NCBI RefSeq assembly: GCF_003858455.1
Contig: NZ_RQZF01000001.1
Coordinates: forward strand, 522,993 to 586,992
Direction: 5' to 3'
DNA from: Schaalia canis
Lineage (GTDB): Bacteria > Actinomycetota > Actinomycetes > Actinomycetales > Actinomycetaceae
DNA: 64,000 nt
The notes beneath the pieces are model-generated. The model was not told the origin of the DNA. It saw only the letters and a list, made by a program, of their open reading frames with translations, and searched no databases. This document shows positions 24,985-34,098 of this stretch, in pieces (the first letter of the stretch is position 1; the number at the start of each line of letters is the position of its first letter). Both the position numbers and the translations under genes were made by a program.

Positions 24985-26228
24985 TATGCGTTCCTTTCCG
25001 TTGTAGGAGCGCTCTGCCATGCCGACAGCGTTGCTGCCTGACGGCGAGAGTCAAACGAGTCATTGATGAGTTCACGGGCGTGGCTTGCCAGCTCGGCGGT
25101 GTTGACTTCGCCGCGAGCGACAGCACCTAAAGCGCTGGCGAGGGAGTGGGGCTGGCCAGGTTGGAGGAGAATGCCCGTGTGGTCGTGGATGACTACCTCC
25201 GGCAGGCCGGAAACAGCGGTGGCGATGACGGGGGTACCGCAGGCCATGGCTTCGAGAATGACGGTGGGGAGCCCGTCGATATTGCCGTCATCTGCGGGGA
25301 TGCAGGGGGTGACGGAGAGGTCTGCTTCACCCAGGAGATGCCGGATTTCTGCTTGGGTTTGAGGGCCAATCAGACGCACGCTGTCGGACAGGTTGAGTTC
25401 TCGGATTTGTGCGTTCAATGCATCGCGTAGTTCCCCATCGCCGGCGATTGTCACTTCAAGGTTGACGCCTTCTTTGCGTGCGAGGTCAGCGGCTGTGATG
25501 AGGTCATGGAAACCCTTCTTGGGTACCAGGCGTCCCACAGCGAGGACCTTGAGAGGGCGGCCTTGTGCGGTAGCACTGGTGTCTGGGGTCAGTGTGTCGT
25601 TGTCGCGCATTGGGAAGCGTTCGAGTTCCAGAGCGTTGTATTGAAGGGAGATATTGGCTCCGGTTCCAGCGAGTGCTTCTTCCAGGAAGGAGTAGTTGAA
25701 GCGGCTGATGGCGATGACGCGGGCGGCCTCGCCACAGACTGTGCGCAGCCAGTGGCGGTCGACGGACTTGTGGTAGATGTCCTTGGCGTGGGTGGTGACG
25801 GTGTAGGGAATACCTGTGAGGCGCGAGGCCATCCACGCGGTGCGCCCTGCCAGGGAGGCGAAGTGTGCGTGCAGGTGGGTGATGCCTTCTTCACGCGCCA
25901 TCTTTGCTAGGGCGATGCCTTGGGCGACCTCGTCACCGGGCAGGTCGGCAATTTCTGGTAGGAGCGCTGCGAAGGCTTCGGCCAGGTCAGCTTCAAGGAG
26001 GGTGGATGTCAGTTGTGCCCATAGTTCTGAGGGTTTGAGGGGGCGAGGTACCCATTTGACGGGTGCTTGAACGCGGGCGATTTCGGGGTGGAAACGCGCG
26101 TCGGTGGTGGGGCGCAGTGCGAAGATCGTCAGGTCGTCACCGTGGGCTTCACGGGCAAGGATTTCGGTGACGATGAAGGTCTCTGAAAAGCGCGGGTAGA
26201 CCTTGAGAACGTATCCGATGCGGGTCAC
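24984..26228 (-). CDS. GT4-family glycosyltransferase
   Basis: A 414-aa GT-B enzyme with N-terminal VYPRFSETFIVTEI, typical of GT4 enzymes of exopolysaccharide and glycolipid pathways, followed by the HLHAHFAS motif. The donor-domain has VGRLVPKKGFHDLI and the EX7E region GLPTVILEAMACGTPVIAT. It overlaps both neighbours (1 bp downstream, 4 bp upstream). The presence of a separate family member next door suggests sequential sugar additions. Confidence 0.93.
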   Translation of the reverse strand: MTRIGYVLKVYPRFSETFIVTEILAREAHGDDLTIFALRPTTDARFHPEIARVQAPVKWVPRPLKPSELWAQLTSTLLEADLAEAFAALLPEIADLPGDEVAQGIALAKMAREEGITHLHAHFASLAGRTAWMASRLTGIPYTVTTHAKDIYHKSVDRHWLRTVCGEAARVIAISRFNYSFLEEALAGTGANISLQYNALELERFPMRDNDTLTPDTSATAQGRPLKVLAVGRLVPKKGFHDLITAADLARKEGVNLEVTIAGDGELRDALNAQIRELNLSDSVRLIGPQTQAEIRHLLGEADLSVTPCIPADDGNIDGLPTVILEAMACGTPVIATAVSGLPEVVIHDHTGILLQPGQPHSLASALGAVARGEVNTAELASHARELINDSFDSRRQAATLSAWQSAPTTERNA

Positions 26229-27460
26229 AGGGCACCTCCGATGGTTGCCAGGGCTGGGGTATGAGTATCACGATCGCAAGGTGCGGTGTCACGGGCGTGG
26301 GCTTGGGAGATGAGGGCGCATGCCAGGCGGGGCACAGTCTCAAGTCCGTCGCGGTCGATGGATGAGCGGTCGATGCTGTGTCCTGCGACCCGGTTCATCC
26401 ACTCACTGAGGGCTTGGGGCGTAAGGTCTTTGGTGCGCAGGTAGTCAACGCCGCCAACAGCGTGCAGGGCTTTGGCTCGGATGAGCTGCTCCTTTCGTGG
26501 CTCTTCACGAGGCACGATGAGGGCTGGGGTGTCGGTGGCCAGGATTTCGCAGGCGGTGTTGTACCCGCCCATGGCGATAACGGCTGAGGCGTGGCTGATG
26601 TGCAGGCCAAGGCCCGGCAGGGAGCGTAGGATTTCCGTCCGAGGAGATGCGACGGCCAGGATTTGTTCGTAGTCTTCATCGCTCATCTGTGGGCCGGTCA
26701 CGACCAGGTGGTGGTAGGGGGCAGGAACGTGGGCTTGTACGGCTGCGGTGAGGAGAGCGAGCCCGTCGGAGCCGCCTCCCGCTGTGGTGAGGATGTAGGG
26801 CCCGTCAAGGTGAGCGTGAACCGAGTCCGTAACACGGCGTCCGTGAGCGAGGTATCCGGTGAAACGGATACGGTCTTGGAGGGCTTCGGGGGCTTCGCCG
26901 CTGGTGATGAGGCTGTGCACTGCGGGGTCGCCGTAGGCCCATACTTGGTCAACGAGGCCGCGCATGAGGTCGGGATCGCCGAGTGTTTCCCATTCGGCGG
27001 CGGCGATATGTGGTTCGTCGAGGATTTCGCGCAGGCCCAGAACAACACGGCTGTGAGGGTGGGTGGCGCGTAGTTTTTCGAGAGGGCCGCGTAGCTCGTT
27101 CCACACACCGTAGATGTGACGGTCAACGATGACAATGTCAGGGGCGAAGCTGAGGAGGGTTGCTTCGATCAGTTGGGAACGCAGGTGGATGAGGCTCCCG
27201 GTCTTTGAGCCGAGGCTGCGAGCCTGGTATCCGTGCTTTCCTTTGGAAATGCCGGGAATAGTCACCCAGTCGAAGCCTTCAGGCAAGGGGAATCGCATGG
27301 TGGGGGCGATCCCGGAGACGAGGAGGCCGCTCACCGGGCGTCCGGTCAGGGCGGGCAGCCCTGTGGCGAGGTGGTGGGCGATGGCAAGGTTACGGCGCAC
27401 GTGTCCGAGACCTTGGGAGTCGTGGCTGTAGAGCACGACCTTAATGGGCTCTTCACTCAT
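26225..27460 (-). CDS. GT28/MurG-like glycosyltransferase
   Basis: A 411-aa protein with the N-terminal motif LYSHDSQGLGHVRRNLAIA, which matches the glycine-rich GT28 loop (HDxxGxGHxxR). The C-terminal domain has TAGGGSDGLAL and SHASAVIAMGGYNTACEIL, the UDP-sugar site of MurG-type enzymes, then PREEPRKEQLIRA. The ATG at 27460 (MSEEPIKVVL) is favoured because upstream codons are not conserved in type. First gene of the cluster, so it may set the first committed sugar transfer. The acceptor is unknown. Confidence 0.85.
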   Translation of the reverse strand: MSEEPIKVVLYSHDSQGLGHVRRNLAIAHHLATGLPALTGRPVSGLLVSGIAPTMRFPLPEGFDWVTIPGISKGKHGYQARSLGSKTGSLIHLRSQLIEATLLSFAPDIVIVDRHIYGVWNELRGPLEKLRATHPHSRVVLGLREILDEPHIAAAEWETLGDPDLMRGLVDQVWAYGDPAVHSLITSGEAPEALQDRIRFTGYLAHGRRVTDSVHAHLDGPYILTTAGGGSDGLALLTAAVQAHVPAPYHHLVVTGPQMSDEDYEQILAVASPRTEILRSLPGLGLHISHASAVIAMGGYNTACEILATDTPALIVPREEPRKEQLIRAKALHAVGGVDYLRTKDLTPQALSEWMNRVAGHSIDRSSIDRDGLETVPRLACALISQAHARDTAPCDRDTHTPALATIGGAL

Positions 27461-27541
27461 GGCCGTTCCATTCAGTCCGCTGGGGCTCTTTTTCATGGAC
27501 TAACATTGCCCGCAGCATCCCAGAAGGGGATGAAAGGAAAA

Positions 27542-27555
27542 TGAGAGAACTCTCA
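27542..27555. promoter_or_regulatory. Short inverted repeat upstream of the glycan cluster
   Basis: TGAGAG-AA-CTCTCA lies about 82 bp before the first gene of the cluster in its only sizeable intergenic space. It could be an operator, but nothing ties it to a regulator. Confidence 0.3.
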
Positions 27556-27660
27556 GAATCTGTTTCTCCTGTGACCTGGGAGTTTTAGAGGGCCAAATTT
27601 CTGTGTGATAGCTCCGGTTATCTTTTCTTCACCTCTGCGAGCCCCATAGCCGAACAGAGA

Positions 27661-27699
27661 AGCCGGTGGGGAGAAAGCATGGCTTTCTCCCCACCGGCT
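27661..27699. terminator. Strong hairpin downstream of aroD
   Basis: An 18-bp perfect stem (AGCCGGTGGGGAGAAAGC and its complement) with a 3-nt loop lies about 50 bp past the aroD stop. There is no U-tract, as in many actinobacterial I-shaped terminators. Confidence 0.75.
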
Positions 27700-27751
27700 G
27701 TATTCATTCACTCACTTGTCGCCCCCGCCATGCAGCGTCGGCGCTCAATGT

Positions 27752-28603
27752 TTAGTGAGCAAGTTCGGCTTCCATCAGGTCAAGAGCCTCACGCACTTGA
27801 CGGGCGCTGAATTGCCCCGGAGCACTTGCAGCTCCCACCGTGGCAAAAGTTGCAGCACTGCCCACAGCCATACCCGCAATGCGGCTCATTGCCCCTGGAA
27901 TACCCATTGCAATAGCAATCACCGGCACATCCAAAGCGTCCTTGGCGCGCATCTGAGCATTCATAACAGCCAAGAGGTCGACAGGGCCTCGTGCAGCGTA
28001 GGCAACCTTGGCAATATCAGCGCCCAATATCTGCATTTGTTGCAGGGTGCCGAACACTTCATCCTCGGGAGGAGTCGCCGCAAAATCATGGTTCGACGCC
28101 ACTACCACCGCTGATGTAGGCGCCAGTTCCTCAAGGAGTTCCACCGCGCCTTCAGCACCCACCTGCACGTCAACCGCATCAGCCCACTGCGCCAAAGCTT
28201 TCACACAAGCCCGATATTCCTGCGACGTTAGGGTGACAGCACCGCCCTCGTCAGAGGTGCGGATCGTGGCAAGAACAGGTACTGACGCTGACTCAACAGC
28301 CGTCCACCCCTGTTCAAGGGCAGAAAGGCGAGCGCTGAGGGTGCGCGCCCGCTGGAAGGGGGCGAACATGTCGACACGCCACTCAATCAGGTCTGCCGGG
28401 TGGGAGGCCACTCGTGCACATTCCAGCGCCAGGTCCTCCAGTGGATCGTGTTCGGCTCCTGGCGGAAACTCCCCAATCACGCCATTAGCAGATGTTCCAG
28501 GCTGTCCGGTGACGGGCACAATAATGAGGGCTCTTTCCCCCATGATGCGCCTACCGCGAGGACCTCGTCCGATCGTCACCCGACGGCGAGAAGCCTGCGC
28601 CAT
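27752..28603 (-). CDS. aroD: Type I 3-dehydroquinate dehydratase
   Basis: It converts 3-dehydroquinate to 3-dehydroshikimate in the shikimate pathway. The 283-aa product shows the type I pattern: EWRVDMF near residue 75, VPVLATIRTSDEGG, the catalytic histidine in VVASNHDF, the Schiff-base lysine in ADIAKVAYAA, and the C-terminal SAPGQFSARQV motif. The ATG at 28603 lies one base after the dusB stop, supporting coupling; a start 7 codons upstream overlaps dusB and is possible. An N-terminal basic stretch of about 25 residues precedes the catalytic domain. Confidence 0.92.
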   Translation of the reverse strand: MAQASRRRVTIGRGPRGRRIMGERALIIVPVTGQPGTSANGVIGEFPPGAEHDPLEDLALECARVASHPADLIEWRVDMFAPFQRARTLSARLSALEQGWTAVESASVPVLATIRTSDEGGAVTLTSQEYRACVKALAQWADAVDVQVGAEGAVELLEELAPTSAVVVASNHDFAATPPEDEVFGTLQQMQILGADIAKVAYAARGPVDLLAVMNAQMRAKDALDVPVIAIAMGIPGAMSRIAGMAVGSAATFATVGAASAPGQFSARQVREALDLMEAELAH

Positions 28604-28604
28604 A

Positions 28605-29861
28605 TCAACCACCAGATACACCATCCTCAGCCATATGTAGTTGAACTCTTTCCCCCTCAGTCAGGTAGGGCGAATCCAACCACCCGTCAGGAAGATGCGG
28701 CGTTTTCTCGCCGCCCGCCCGGCCTCGTGGTCCTTGAGCAGCCTGCGGGAAAGGCTGATCAAGATCCAACTCCGCCAAACGCTCACGCAGCTCATCCAAG
28801 GACGACACGAGGTTCAACGCCGCACGAGCAGGTCCGCCTACGGAAAAACCGCGCATGTACCAGCCGACATGTTTGCGCATCTCCCGCAGAGCGCGAAGCT
28901 CATCACCCTGGTCCTCCACCACCCACTGAGCGTGGCGCAGGATAATGTCGGCGATCTCGCGCAGGTTCGGTTGCGTGGGAATCTCTCGACCGTGGACAGC
29001 AGCGACAATGTCACGGAACAGCCAGGGGCGGCCTTGGCATCCGCGGCCAATAACCACCGCGTCACAGCCGGTCTGTTCCATCATCCGCACCGCGTCCTCG
29101 CCCTCGAAAATGTCACCATTACCGAAAACGGGGATGGTCAGCAGATCCTTCAAACGCGCAATCTGAGTCCAGTCAGCCTGGCCAGAATAGTGCTGCGTTT
29201 GCGTCCGCGCATGCAGGGCCACGGCAGCAGCCCCCTTGCTCTGAGCAATCTGAGCAGCATCAACGAAAGTCACATGATCGTCGTCGATACCCACGCGCAT
29301 CTTGACGGTCACGGGCACGTCACGTCCCATCTTCCGACCTGAGTCCTCAGCGCATGACACAACCGAGGCAACAATGTCAGAGAAGAGGTCCCGCTTCCAC
29401 GGTAGGGCTGCTCCCCCGCCCTTTCGCGTCACCTTCGGAACAGGGCAGCCAAAATTAATGTCAATATGGTCAGCCAGATCCTCTTCGACGAGCACACGAG
29501 CGGCTGCCCCCATAATTGCGGGGTCAACCCCGTAAAGCTGAATCGAGCGGACGCGTTCGGTGGGGTCAGGGCGCACCATATCGCGAGTGCGTTCCCGGCC
29601 CTCCACAAGGGCGCGGGAGGTCACCATTTCTGTGACATACAGGCCTGCGGGCGCGTCAACACCGCGCTGCGCGTGATGAGCACTGTCAGGGGTCAGTTCC
29701 GCTGGCAGTCCTTCTTCTCCATAAAGTCGGCACAGTCGACGAAAGGGCGCGTCAGTCACGCCGGCCATCGGAGCGAGAATAACCGGAGACCACAGACGCA
29801 GCGGCCCGACCTCCACCGTGGGGGCCGGGCCGCTGCGATTGCTCGAAGCTGTGGAGCTCAC
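28605..29861 (-). CDS. dusB: tRNA-dihydrouridine synthase
   Basis: An FMN enzyme that reduces uridines in tRNA to dihydrouridine. The 418-aa product has the Dus barrel with PVILAPMAGVTDAPFR, DINFGCPVPKV, the catalytic cysteine region RKGGGAALPW, VTVKMRVGID, ALHARTQTQHY, PVFGNGDIF and VVIGRGCQGRPWLF for FMN phosphate. The C-terminus (about 320-418) is longer and ends with a charged tail. It starts right at the glyS stop (0-bp gap) and is coupled to aroD. The dusB name is by closest bacterial type. Confidence 0.93.
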   Translation of the reverse strand: MSSTASSNRSGPAPTVEVGPLRLWSPVILAPMAGVTDAPFRRLCRLYGEEGLPAELTPDSAHHAQRGVDAPAGLYVTEMVTSRALVEGRERTRDMVRPDPTERVRSIQLYGVDPAIMGAAARVLVEEDLADHIDINFGCPVPKVTRKGGGAALPWKRDLFSDIVASVVSCAEDSGRKMGRDVPVTVKMRVGIDDDHVTFVDAAQIAQSKGAAAVALHARTQTQHYSGQADWTQIARLKDLLTIPVFGNGDIFEGEDAVRMMEQTGCDAVVIGRGCQGRPWLFRDIVAAVHGREIPTQPNLREIADIILRHAQWVVEDQGDELRALREMRKHVGWYMRGFSVGGPARAALNLVSSLDELRERLAELDLDQPFPQAAQGPRGRAGGEKTPHLPDGWLDSPYLTEGERVQLHMAEDGVSGG

Positions 29862-31253
29862 TCAGCAACCCACCAGGTGTGCGGCCAGCCAGGCCTTGAC
29901 ATCGGTGAGGGGGATGCGTTCTTGAACCATCGTGTCACGCTCACGGATGGTCACAGCACCATCCTCAAGGGAATCGAAGTCGAAGGTCACGCAGTAGGGG
30001 GTGCCGATCTCGTCCTGACGGCGGTAGCGGCGACCAACAGCGCCAGCATCGTCGTACTCGACATTCCACAGGGCGCGCAGCTCTTGAGCGAGCTCGCGGG
30101 CGGGGCCGGTGAGTTCTTCCTTGCGGGACAGGGGAAGGACAGCGACCTTCACTGGAGCCAAACGAGGATCAAGCTTAAGCACGACGCGCTTGTCGACGCC
30201 GCCCTTAGCGTTGGGGGCTTCGTCCTCGGTGTAGGCCTCAATGAGGAAGGCCATGAGAGAGCGGGTCAAGCCAGCAGAGGGCTCGATGACGTACGGCGTC
30301 CAGCGCTCGTTTGTGGTCTGGTCGAAGTAGTCGAGCTTTTCACCCGAGGCCTCGGCATGGACCGACAGGTCATAGTCGGTACGGTTGGCGATGCCTTCGA
30401 GTTCGCCCCATTCACTGCCCTGGAAACCGAAGGTGTATTCGATGTCCACGGTCCGCTTGGAGTAGTGGGAGAGCTTTTCTTGGGGGTGTTCGTACAGGCG
30501 CAGGTTCTCGCGCTTAATACCCAGGTCGACATACCATGCCAAACGCTCGTCGATCCAGTACTGGTGCCATTCTTCGTCGGTGCCGGGGGCCACGAAGAAC
30601 TCCAGCTCCATCTGCTCGAACTCGCGAGTACGGAAGATGAAGTTACCGGGGGTGATTTCGTTGCGGAAAGACTTACCGATCTGGCCGATGCCAAAGGGAG
30701 GCTTCTTACGAGCAGAGGCCATGACATTGGCGAACTGGGTGAAGATACCCTGGGCGGTTTCAGGGCGAAGGAAGTGCAGGCCGGCCTCGTCGTCAACGGG
30801 GCCCAGGAAGGTCTTGAGCAGGCCAGAGAATGCGCGAGGTTCGGTGAATTGGCCGCGGGTGCCGCAGTTGGGGCAGGCGACGATCGCCAGGGTGACCTCA
30901 GATTCAGCTACGTCATGCTTTTCAGCGTAGGCCTCAATGAGCTGGTCTTCACGCAGTCGCTTGTGGCAGCTCAGGCACTCAACGAGGGGGTCGGTGAAGG
31001 CTTGGACGTGGCCGGAGGTTTCCCACACGCGCTTGGGGAGAATCACTGAAGAATCCAGGCCCACGACGTCTTCGCGGGAGCGTACGACGCGGTTCCACCA
31101 CTGACGCTTGATGTTCTCCTTGAGTTCAACGCCCAGCGGCCCGTAATCCCATGCTGAGCGGGTTCCTCCGTAGATTTCACCGGAGGGGAAGACGAAGCCA
31201 CGACGCTTGGCCAGGCTAATGACGGAATCGAGGCGGGAGGGTCCCTTCACCAC
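29862..31253 (-). CDS. glyS: Glycyl-tRNA synthetase (single-chain alpha2 type)
   Basis: It charges tRNA-Gly. The 463-aa product is the class II dimeric type, with [25 protein letters not shown] (motif 1 region), zinc-like [15 protein letters not shown] cysteines, RPETAQGIF, the motif 2 sequence [23 protein letters not shown] and a C-terminal anticodon domain ([11 protein letters not shown]). The GTG at 31253 is preceded by AAAGGAG at 7 nt and matches the family N-terminus; an upstream ATG would add 51 non-homologous residues. It heads the glyS-dusB-aroD unit. Confidence 0.96.
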   Translation of the reverse strand: MVKGPSRLDSVISLAKRRGFVFPSGEIYGGTRSAWDYGPLGVELKENIKRQWWNRVVRSREDVVGLDSSVILPKRVWETSGHVQAFTDPLVECLSCHKRLREDQLIEAYAEKHDVAESEVTLAIVACPNCGTRGQFTEPRAFSGLLKTFLGPVDDEAGLHFLRPETAQGIFTQFANVMASARKKPPFGIGQIGKSFRNEITPGNFIFRTREFEQMELEFFVAPGTDEEWHQYWIDERLAWYVDLGIKRENLRLYEHPQEKLSHYSKRTVDIEYTFGFQGSEWGELEGIANRTDYDLSVHAEASGEKLDYFDQTTNERWTPYVIEPSAGLTRSLMAFLIEAYTEDEAPNAKGGVDKRVVLKLDPRLAPVKVAVLPLSRKEELTGPARELAQELRALWNVEYDDAGAVGRRYRRQDEIGTPYCVTFDFDSLEDGAVTIRERDTMVQERIPLTDVKAWLAAHLVGC

Positions 31254-31373
31254 TGTATTGCTCCTTTGAGTGTGCGCACCGCACCTGGCTGGCGCGGCGG
31301 TTGACCATCCAAGTGTAGCCAGGGCGGGTCGGCAAAAGCGATTCGCCCTCATATGTTCTTGGACAAACAGCGA

Positions 31374-31412
31374 GGGCGGGTGCCCGTACTCGGTTGGTAC
31401 GAACACCCGCCC
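31374..31412. terminator. Hairpin between malG and the glyS promoter region
   Basis: GGGCGGGTG and CACCCGCCC form a 9-bp stem, with an inner CGTAC/GTACG pairing. It lies 28 bp after the malG stop on the minus strand and is the likely terminator for the sugar transporter operon. Confidence 0.6.
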
Positions 31413-31439
31413 CCACTGCGCAGTGTGGGCAATGGCCGA

Positions 31440-32321
31440 TTATCCCTTCACTGCACCGGCTGTCAGGCCGGAGACAATGTAGCGCTGTAGGTACTGGAAG
31501 AGCAGGATGACCGGCACAGCGGCTACCACTGCACCTGCGGCGAAGAGGCCCCAGGGAGCGATACGGTCATCGGCTGCCCACTGGTACATGCCGACAGCGA
31601 GGGTGAACTTGTCAGGGGTCTGGAGAACGACCTTGGCAATGACGAAGTCACCGAAGCTGGAGATGAAGGACAGCAGCGATACGACAGCAAGCACTGGGAG
31701 CACCAGCGGCATGATGATGGTCCAGAAGGTCTGAGCGTGGGTGGCACCGTCAATCTCGGCAGCTTCGTCGAGTTCACGGGGAACGGAATTGAAGAAGCCA
31801 TAGAGGAGGAAGGTGTTGGACCCCAGCGCGCCACCCAGGTAGACGGCGATCAGACCAAAGTGGGAGTTCAGACCGAGGCCGGGGAATACTTCCTGAATGC
31901 CAAGGAGCAGCAGGAAGAGTGCAACGAAGGCCAGCATCTGAGGGAACATCTGGACAAGGAGCAGGAAGGTCAGGGTGCCACGGCGACCCTTGAAGCGGAA
32001 ACGCGAGAAGGCATATGCCGCTGCCGCGCCCATGAGGACGGTGCCAATGGCGGTGATCGACGAGACGATCAGGGAGTTGACCACCCAGTGCTTGTAGTCG
32101 GGGTGATTGAACAGGTCGACGTAGTTCTGGAAGGAGATCGTGCGGAACAGCTCGTTGGAGCCCGTCAGGGTGGCGCCAGGCACCAGGGATACCGACAGGA
32201 TGTAGAGCAGGGGCACAATGCAGTAGATGACCACGAGGACGCCGACGATGTAGCGCCAGCCCACTTCGGCCCACCAGCGCGTGCCGGTGACTGCGGTGTG
32301 GAGTTCTTGTTTCTTTGCCAT
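31440..32321 (-). CDS. malG: Maltose-type ABC transporter permease (MalG-like)
   Basis: A 293-aa inner subunit with six membrane segments. The EAA loop that contacts the ATPase reads PRELDEAAEIDGATHAQTFWTIIMPLVLP. The C-terminus GLTAGAVKG is typical of MalG. The second ATG (32321), overlapping the malF stop by 1 bp, is taken as the start. No ATPase gene is present, so a shared MsiK/MalK-type ATPase elsewhere probably drives transport. Confidence 0.93.
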   Translation of the reverse strand: MAKKQELHTAVTGTRWWAEVGWRYIVGVLVVIYCIVPLLYILSVSLVPGATLTGSNELFRTISFQNYVDLFNHPDYKHWVVNSLIVSSITAIGTVLMGAAAAYAFSRFRFKGRRGTLTFLLLVQMFPQMLAFVALFLLLLGIQEVFPGLGLNSHFGLIAVYLGGALGSNTFLLYGFFNSVPRELDEAAEIDGATHAQTFWTIIMPLVLPVLAVVSLLSFISSFGDFVIAKVVLQTPDKFTLAVGMYQWAADDRIAPWGLFAAGAVVAAVPVILLFQYLQRYIVSGLTAGAVKG

Positions 32322-33916
32322 CACAGTTCCTCCAATGTCTTCGTCTGACGGAAGCCAAGCCAGGCAATCACGCCCACCACGATGAAGATCACGATGGACA
32401 TGGCTGATGCTAGGCCGTAGTCCTTGGTGCCGGATTCGAAGGCGATCTTGTAGACCATGGAGATGAGAATGTCTGTCTCACCCAAGGGCACGGACAGGCC
32501 TGGGTAGTTCGGTCCGCCGCCGGTCAGCATGTAGATCAGCGCAAAGTTGTTGAAGTTGAAGGCAAAGGAGGCGATCAACAGGGGAACGGTGGACTGGAGC
32601 ACCAGTGGAAGTTTGACCGAGAATACGGTGCGCAGAGGGCCTGCGCCGTCCATCTTGGCTGCTTCCATCACATCCGATGGCAGGGATTGGAGAGCGCCCA
32701 GTGCCACAAGGAACATGTAGGGGAAGCCCAGCCACAGGTTCACGCCGAGGATCGAAATCTTGGCCAGGAGTCCGTCAGTCAGCCACGGAATCTCGGCGCC
32801 ACCGAAGAACACTTGGTTAATAAAGCCGAACTTGTGGTTGAGCATGCCGCGCCACACCAGGGTTGCCAGGAAGGCAGGGAAGGCGTAGGGCAGGATCAGC
32901 AGCGACTGGAAAACTCGGCGACCCTTCACGCGAGTGTCAGCAAAGACCAGCGCCAAGAAAAGTCCGAAGGCGAAGGTTGAGATGACCGAGACGATAGAGA
33001 AGACGAAGGACCACAGGAGAGCCTTGAGGAAGGGGCCGCCCAGGTCAGGGCCAGAGAAGATATTGAGGTAGTTCTCAAAGCCAACAAAGACGCGCCAGCC
33101 GGGGCTGATTTCACTGCCCTGAGCGTCCACGAAGGAGCCCTTACCTGAGTCGGTGTAGGTGGTTCCGGTTTCGGTGTTAGTGAGCGTGTCGGTTGCTTCG
33201 TCGTAGGTGAAGAAGGACTTAGCGAGGTACCCAGAGGTGCCGTCTGTGGTGACGTAGAAGCCGTCGTTGGGGTCGTCGGTAGCCTGAAGACGTAGTCCTG
33301 AGAGTTGGTCTTGGCGTTGAACGAGCTCAGCGAAGCCGAGGATGGTCTTTCCTTCGACCTCGGTGATGCCTGCTGCGGTTACGGTGCCTTTAATGGGGGT
33401 GGGTTCATCTCCGGCTGCACCGATGATGAGTTCATGAGTTGTCGGGTCTGCGACAACCAGGGCAAGGCCTGCGCCGTCTTCGACGACGGCAGTTTGGACA
33501 TTGGGAGCTCCTTCGACGCGACGCTCATTTTGACCGAGAATCGCAGCGATGGCGTCTTCCTTGGTGGAGTTGTGTCCCTGGCCGTAGTTGGTGAGCGACA
33601 CATAACCGGTGTAGCCCATGACAAAGACCTGGTAGATGAGCAAGAAGATCATGCCGGGTACAAGGTACTTGGCGGGGATCATCTTGCTGGAGAAGTAGAA
33701 GAAGTTGACGGCGACAAGCATGATCGCAAGGATGCCGACGATCAGCCAGGCGTCAACAAAGAATGCGGTAATGATGCCGTAGAGTCCAAGTGCGTTAATC
33801 AGCATCATCAAGATGAGCTTGACGAAGAAGCCGGGGCGTCGCACGTCTCTGGCGTGGGATGGCCGATAGGTAGGTGTCTCCTCCGCAGGGGCGGGGGTGG
33901 CAGTGGGGGCGCTCAT
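32321..33916 (-). CDS. malF: Maltose-type ABC transporter permease (MalF-like)
   Basis: A 531-aa permease with eight predicted membrane segments and a large extracytoplasmic domain (about residues 95-285) between early helices, as the MalF P2 loop. The EAA motif is SDVMEAAKMDGAGPLRTVFSVKLPLVL. It shares its stop region with malG. Membership of the maltose group is clear from this large loop; the actual substrate may be maltose, maltodextrin or a related glucoside. Confidence 0.93.
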   Translation of the reverse strand: MSAPTATPAPAEETPTYRPSHARDVRRPGFFVKLILMMLINALGLYGIITAFFVDAWLIVGILAIMLVAVNFFYFSSKMIPAKYLVPGMIFLLIYQVFVMGYTGYVSLTNYGQGHNSTKEDAIAAILGQNERRVEGAPNVQTAVVEDGAGLALVVADPTTHELIIGAAGDEPTPIKGTVTAAGITEVEGKTILGFAELVQRQDQLSGLRLQATDDPNDGFYVTTDGTSGYLAKSFFTYDEATDTLTNTETGTTYTDSGKGSFVDAQGSEISPGWRVFVGFENYLNIFSGPDLGGPFLKALLWSFVFSIVSVISTFAFGLFLALVFADTRVKGRRVFQSLLILPYAFPAFLATLVWRGMLNHKFGFINQVFFGGAEIPWLTDGLLAKISILGVNLWLGFPYMFLVALGALQSLPSDVMEAAKMDGAGPLRTVFSVKLPLVLQSTVPLLIASFAFNFNNFALIYMLTGGGPNYPGLSVPLGETDILISMVYKIAFESGTKDYGLASAMSIVIFIVVGVIAWLGFRQTKTLEEL

Positions 33917-34041
33917 TGCTGCTCTCCTGTGGACAACTGCGCGGATGTATGGGTGCGGCCTGGTCAGGCTTTTTGGGCTAAACGTCTCCTCTTTGAGGCG
34001 CTGCCGGGCCGGCTTTTGTTACATGGTAGCCCAAGCAACAG

Positions 34042-34078
34042 GGAGGCCCTGGACGTCCTTAGGGAGCCCAGGGCCTCC
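34042..34078. terminator. Intercistronic hairpin between malE and malF
   Basis: GGAGGCCCTGG/CCAGGGCCTCC forms an 11-bp stem with a 15-nt loop, 21 bp past the malE stop. It probably protects or partly terminates the malE message so that binding protein exceeds permease. Confidence 0.6.
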
Positions 34079-34098
34079 ACAGTCACATGGTCACGCGA

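Noticed and set aside
29466..31049. Long open frame on the plus strand opposite glyS
   Set aside because: It is exactly antisense to glyS, whose motifs are complete, and its translation shows no family pattern. High G+C third positions keep the antisense frame open.
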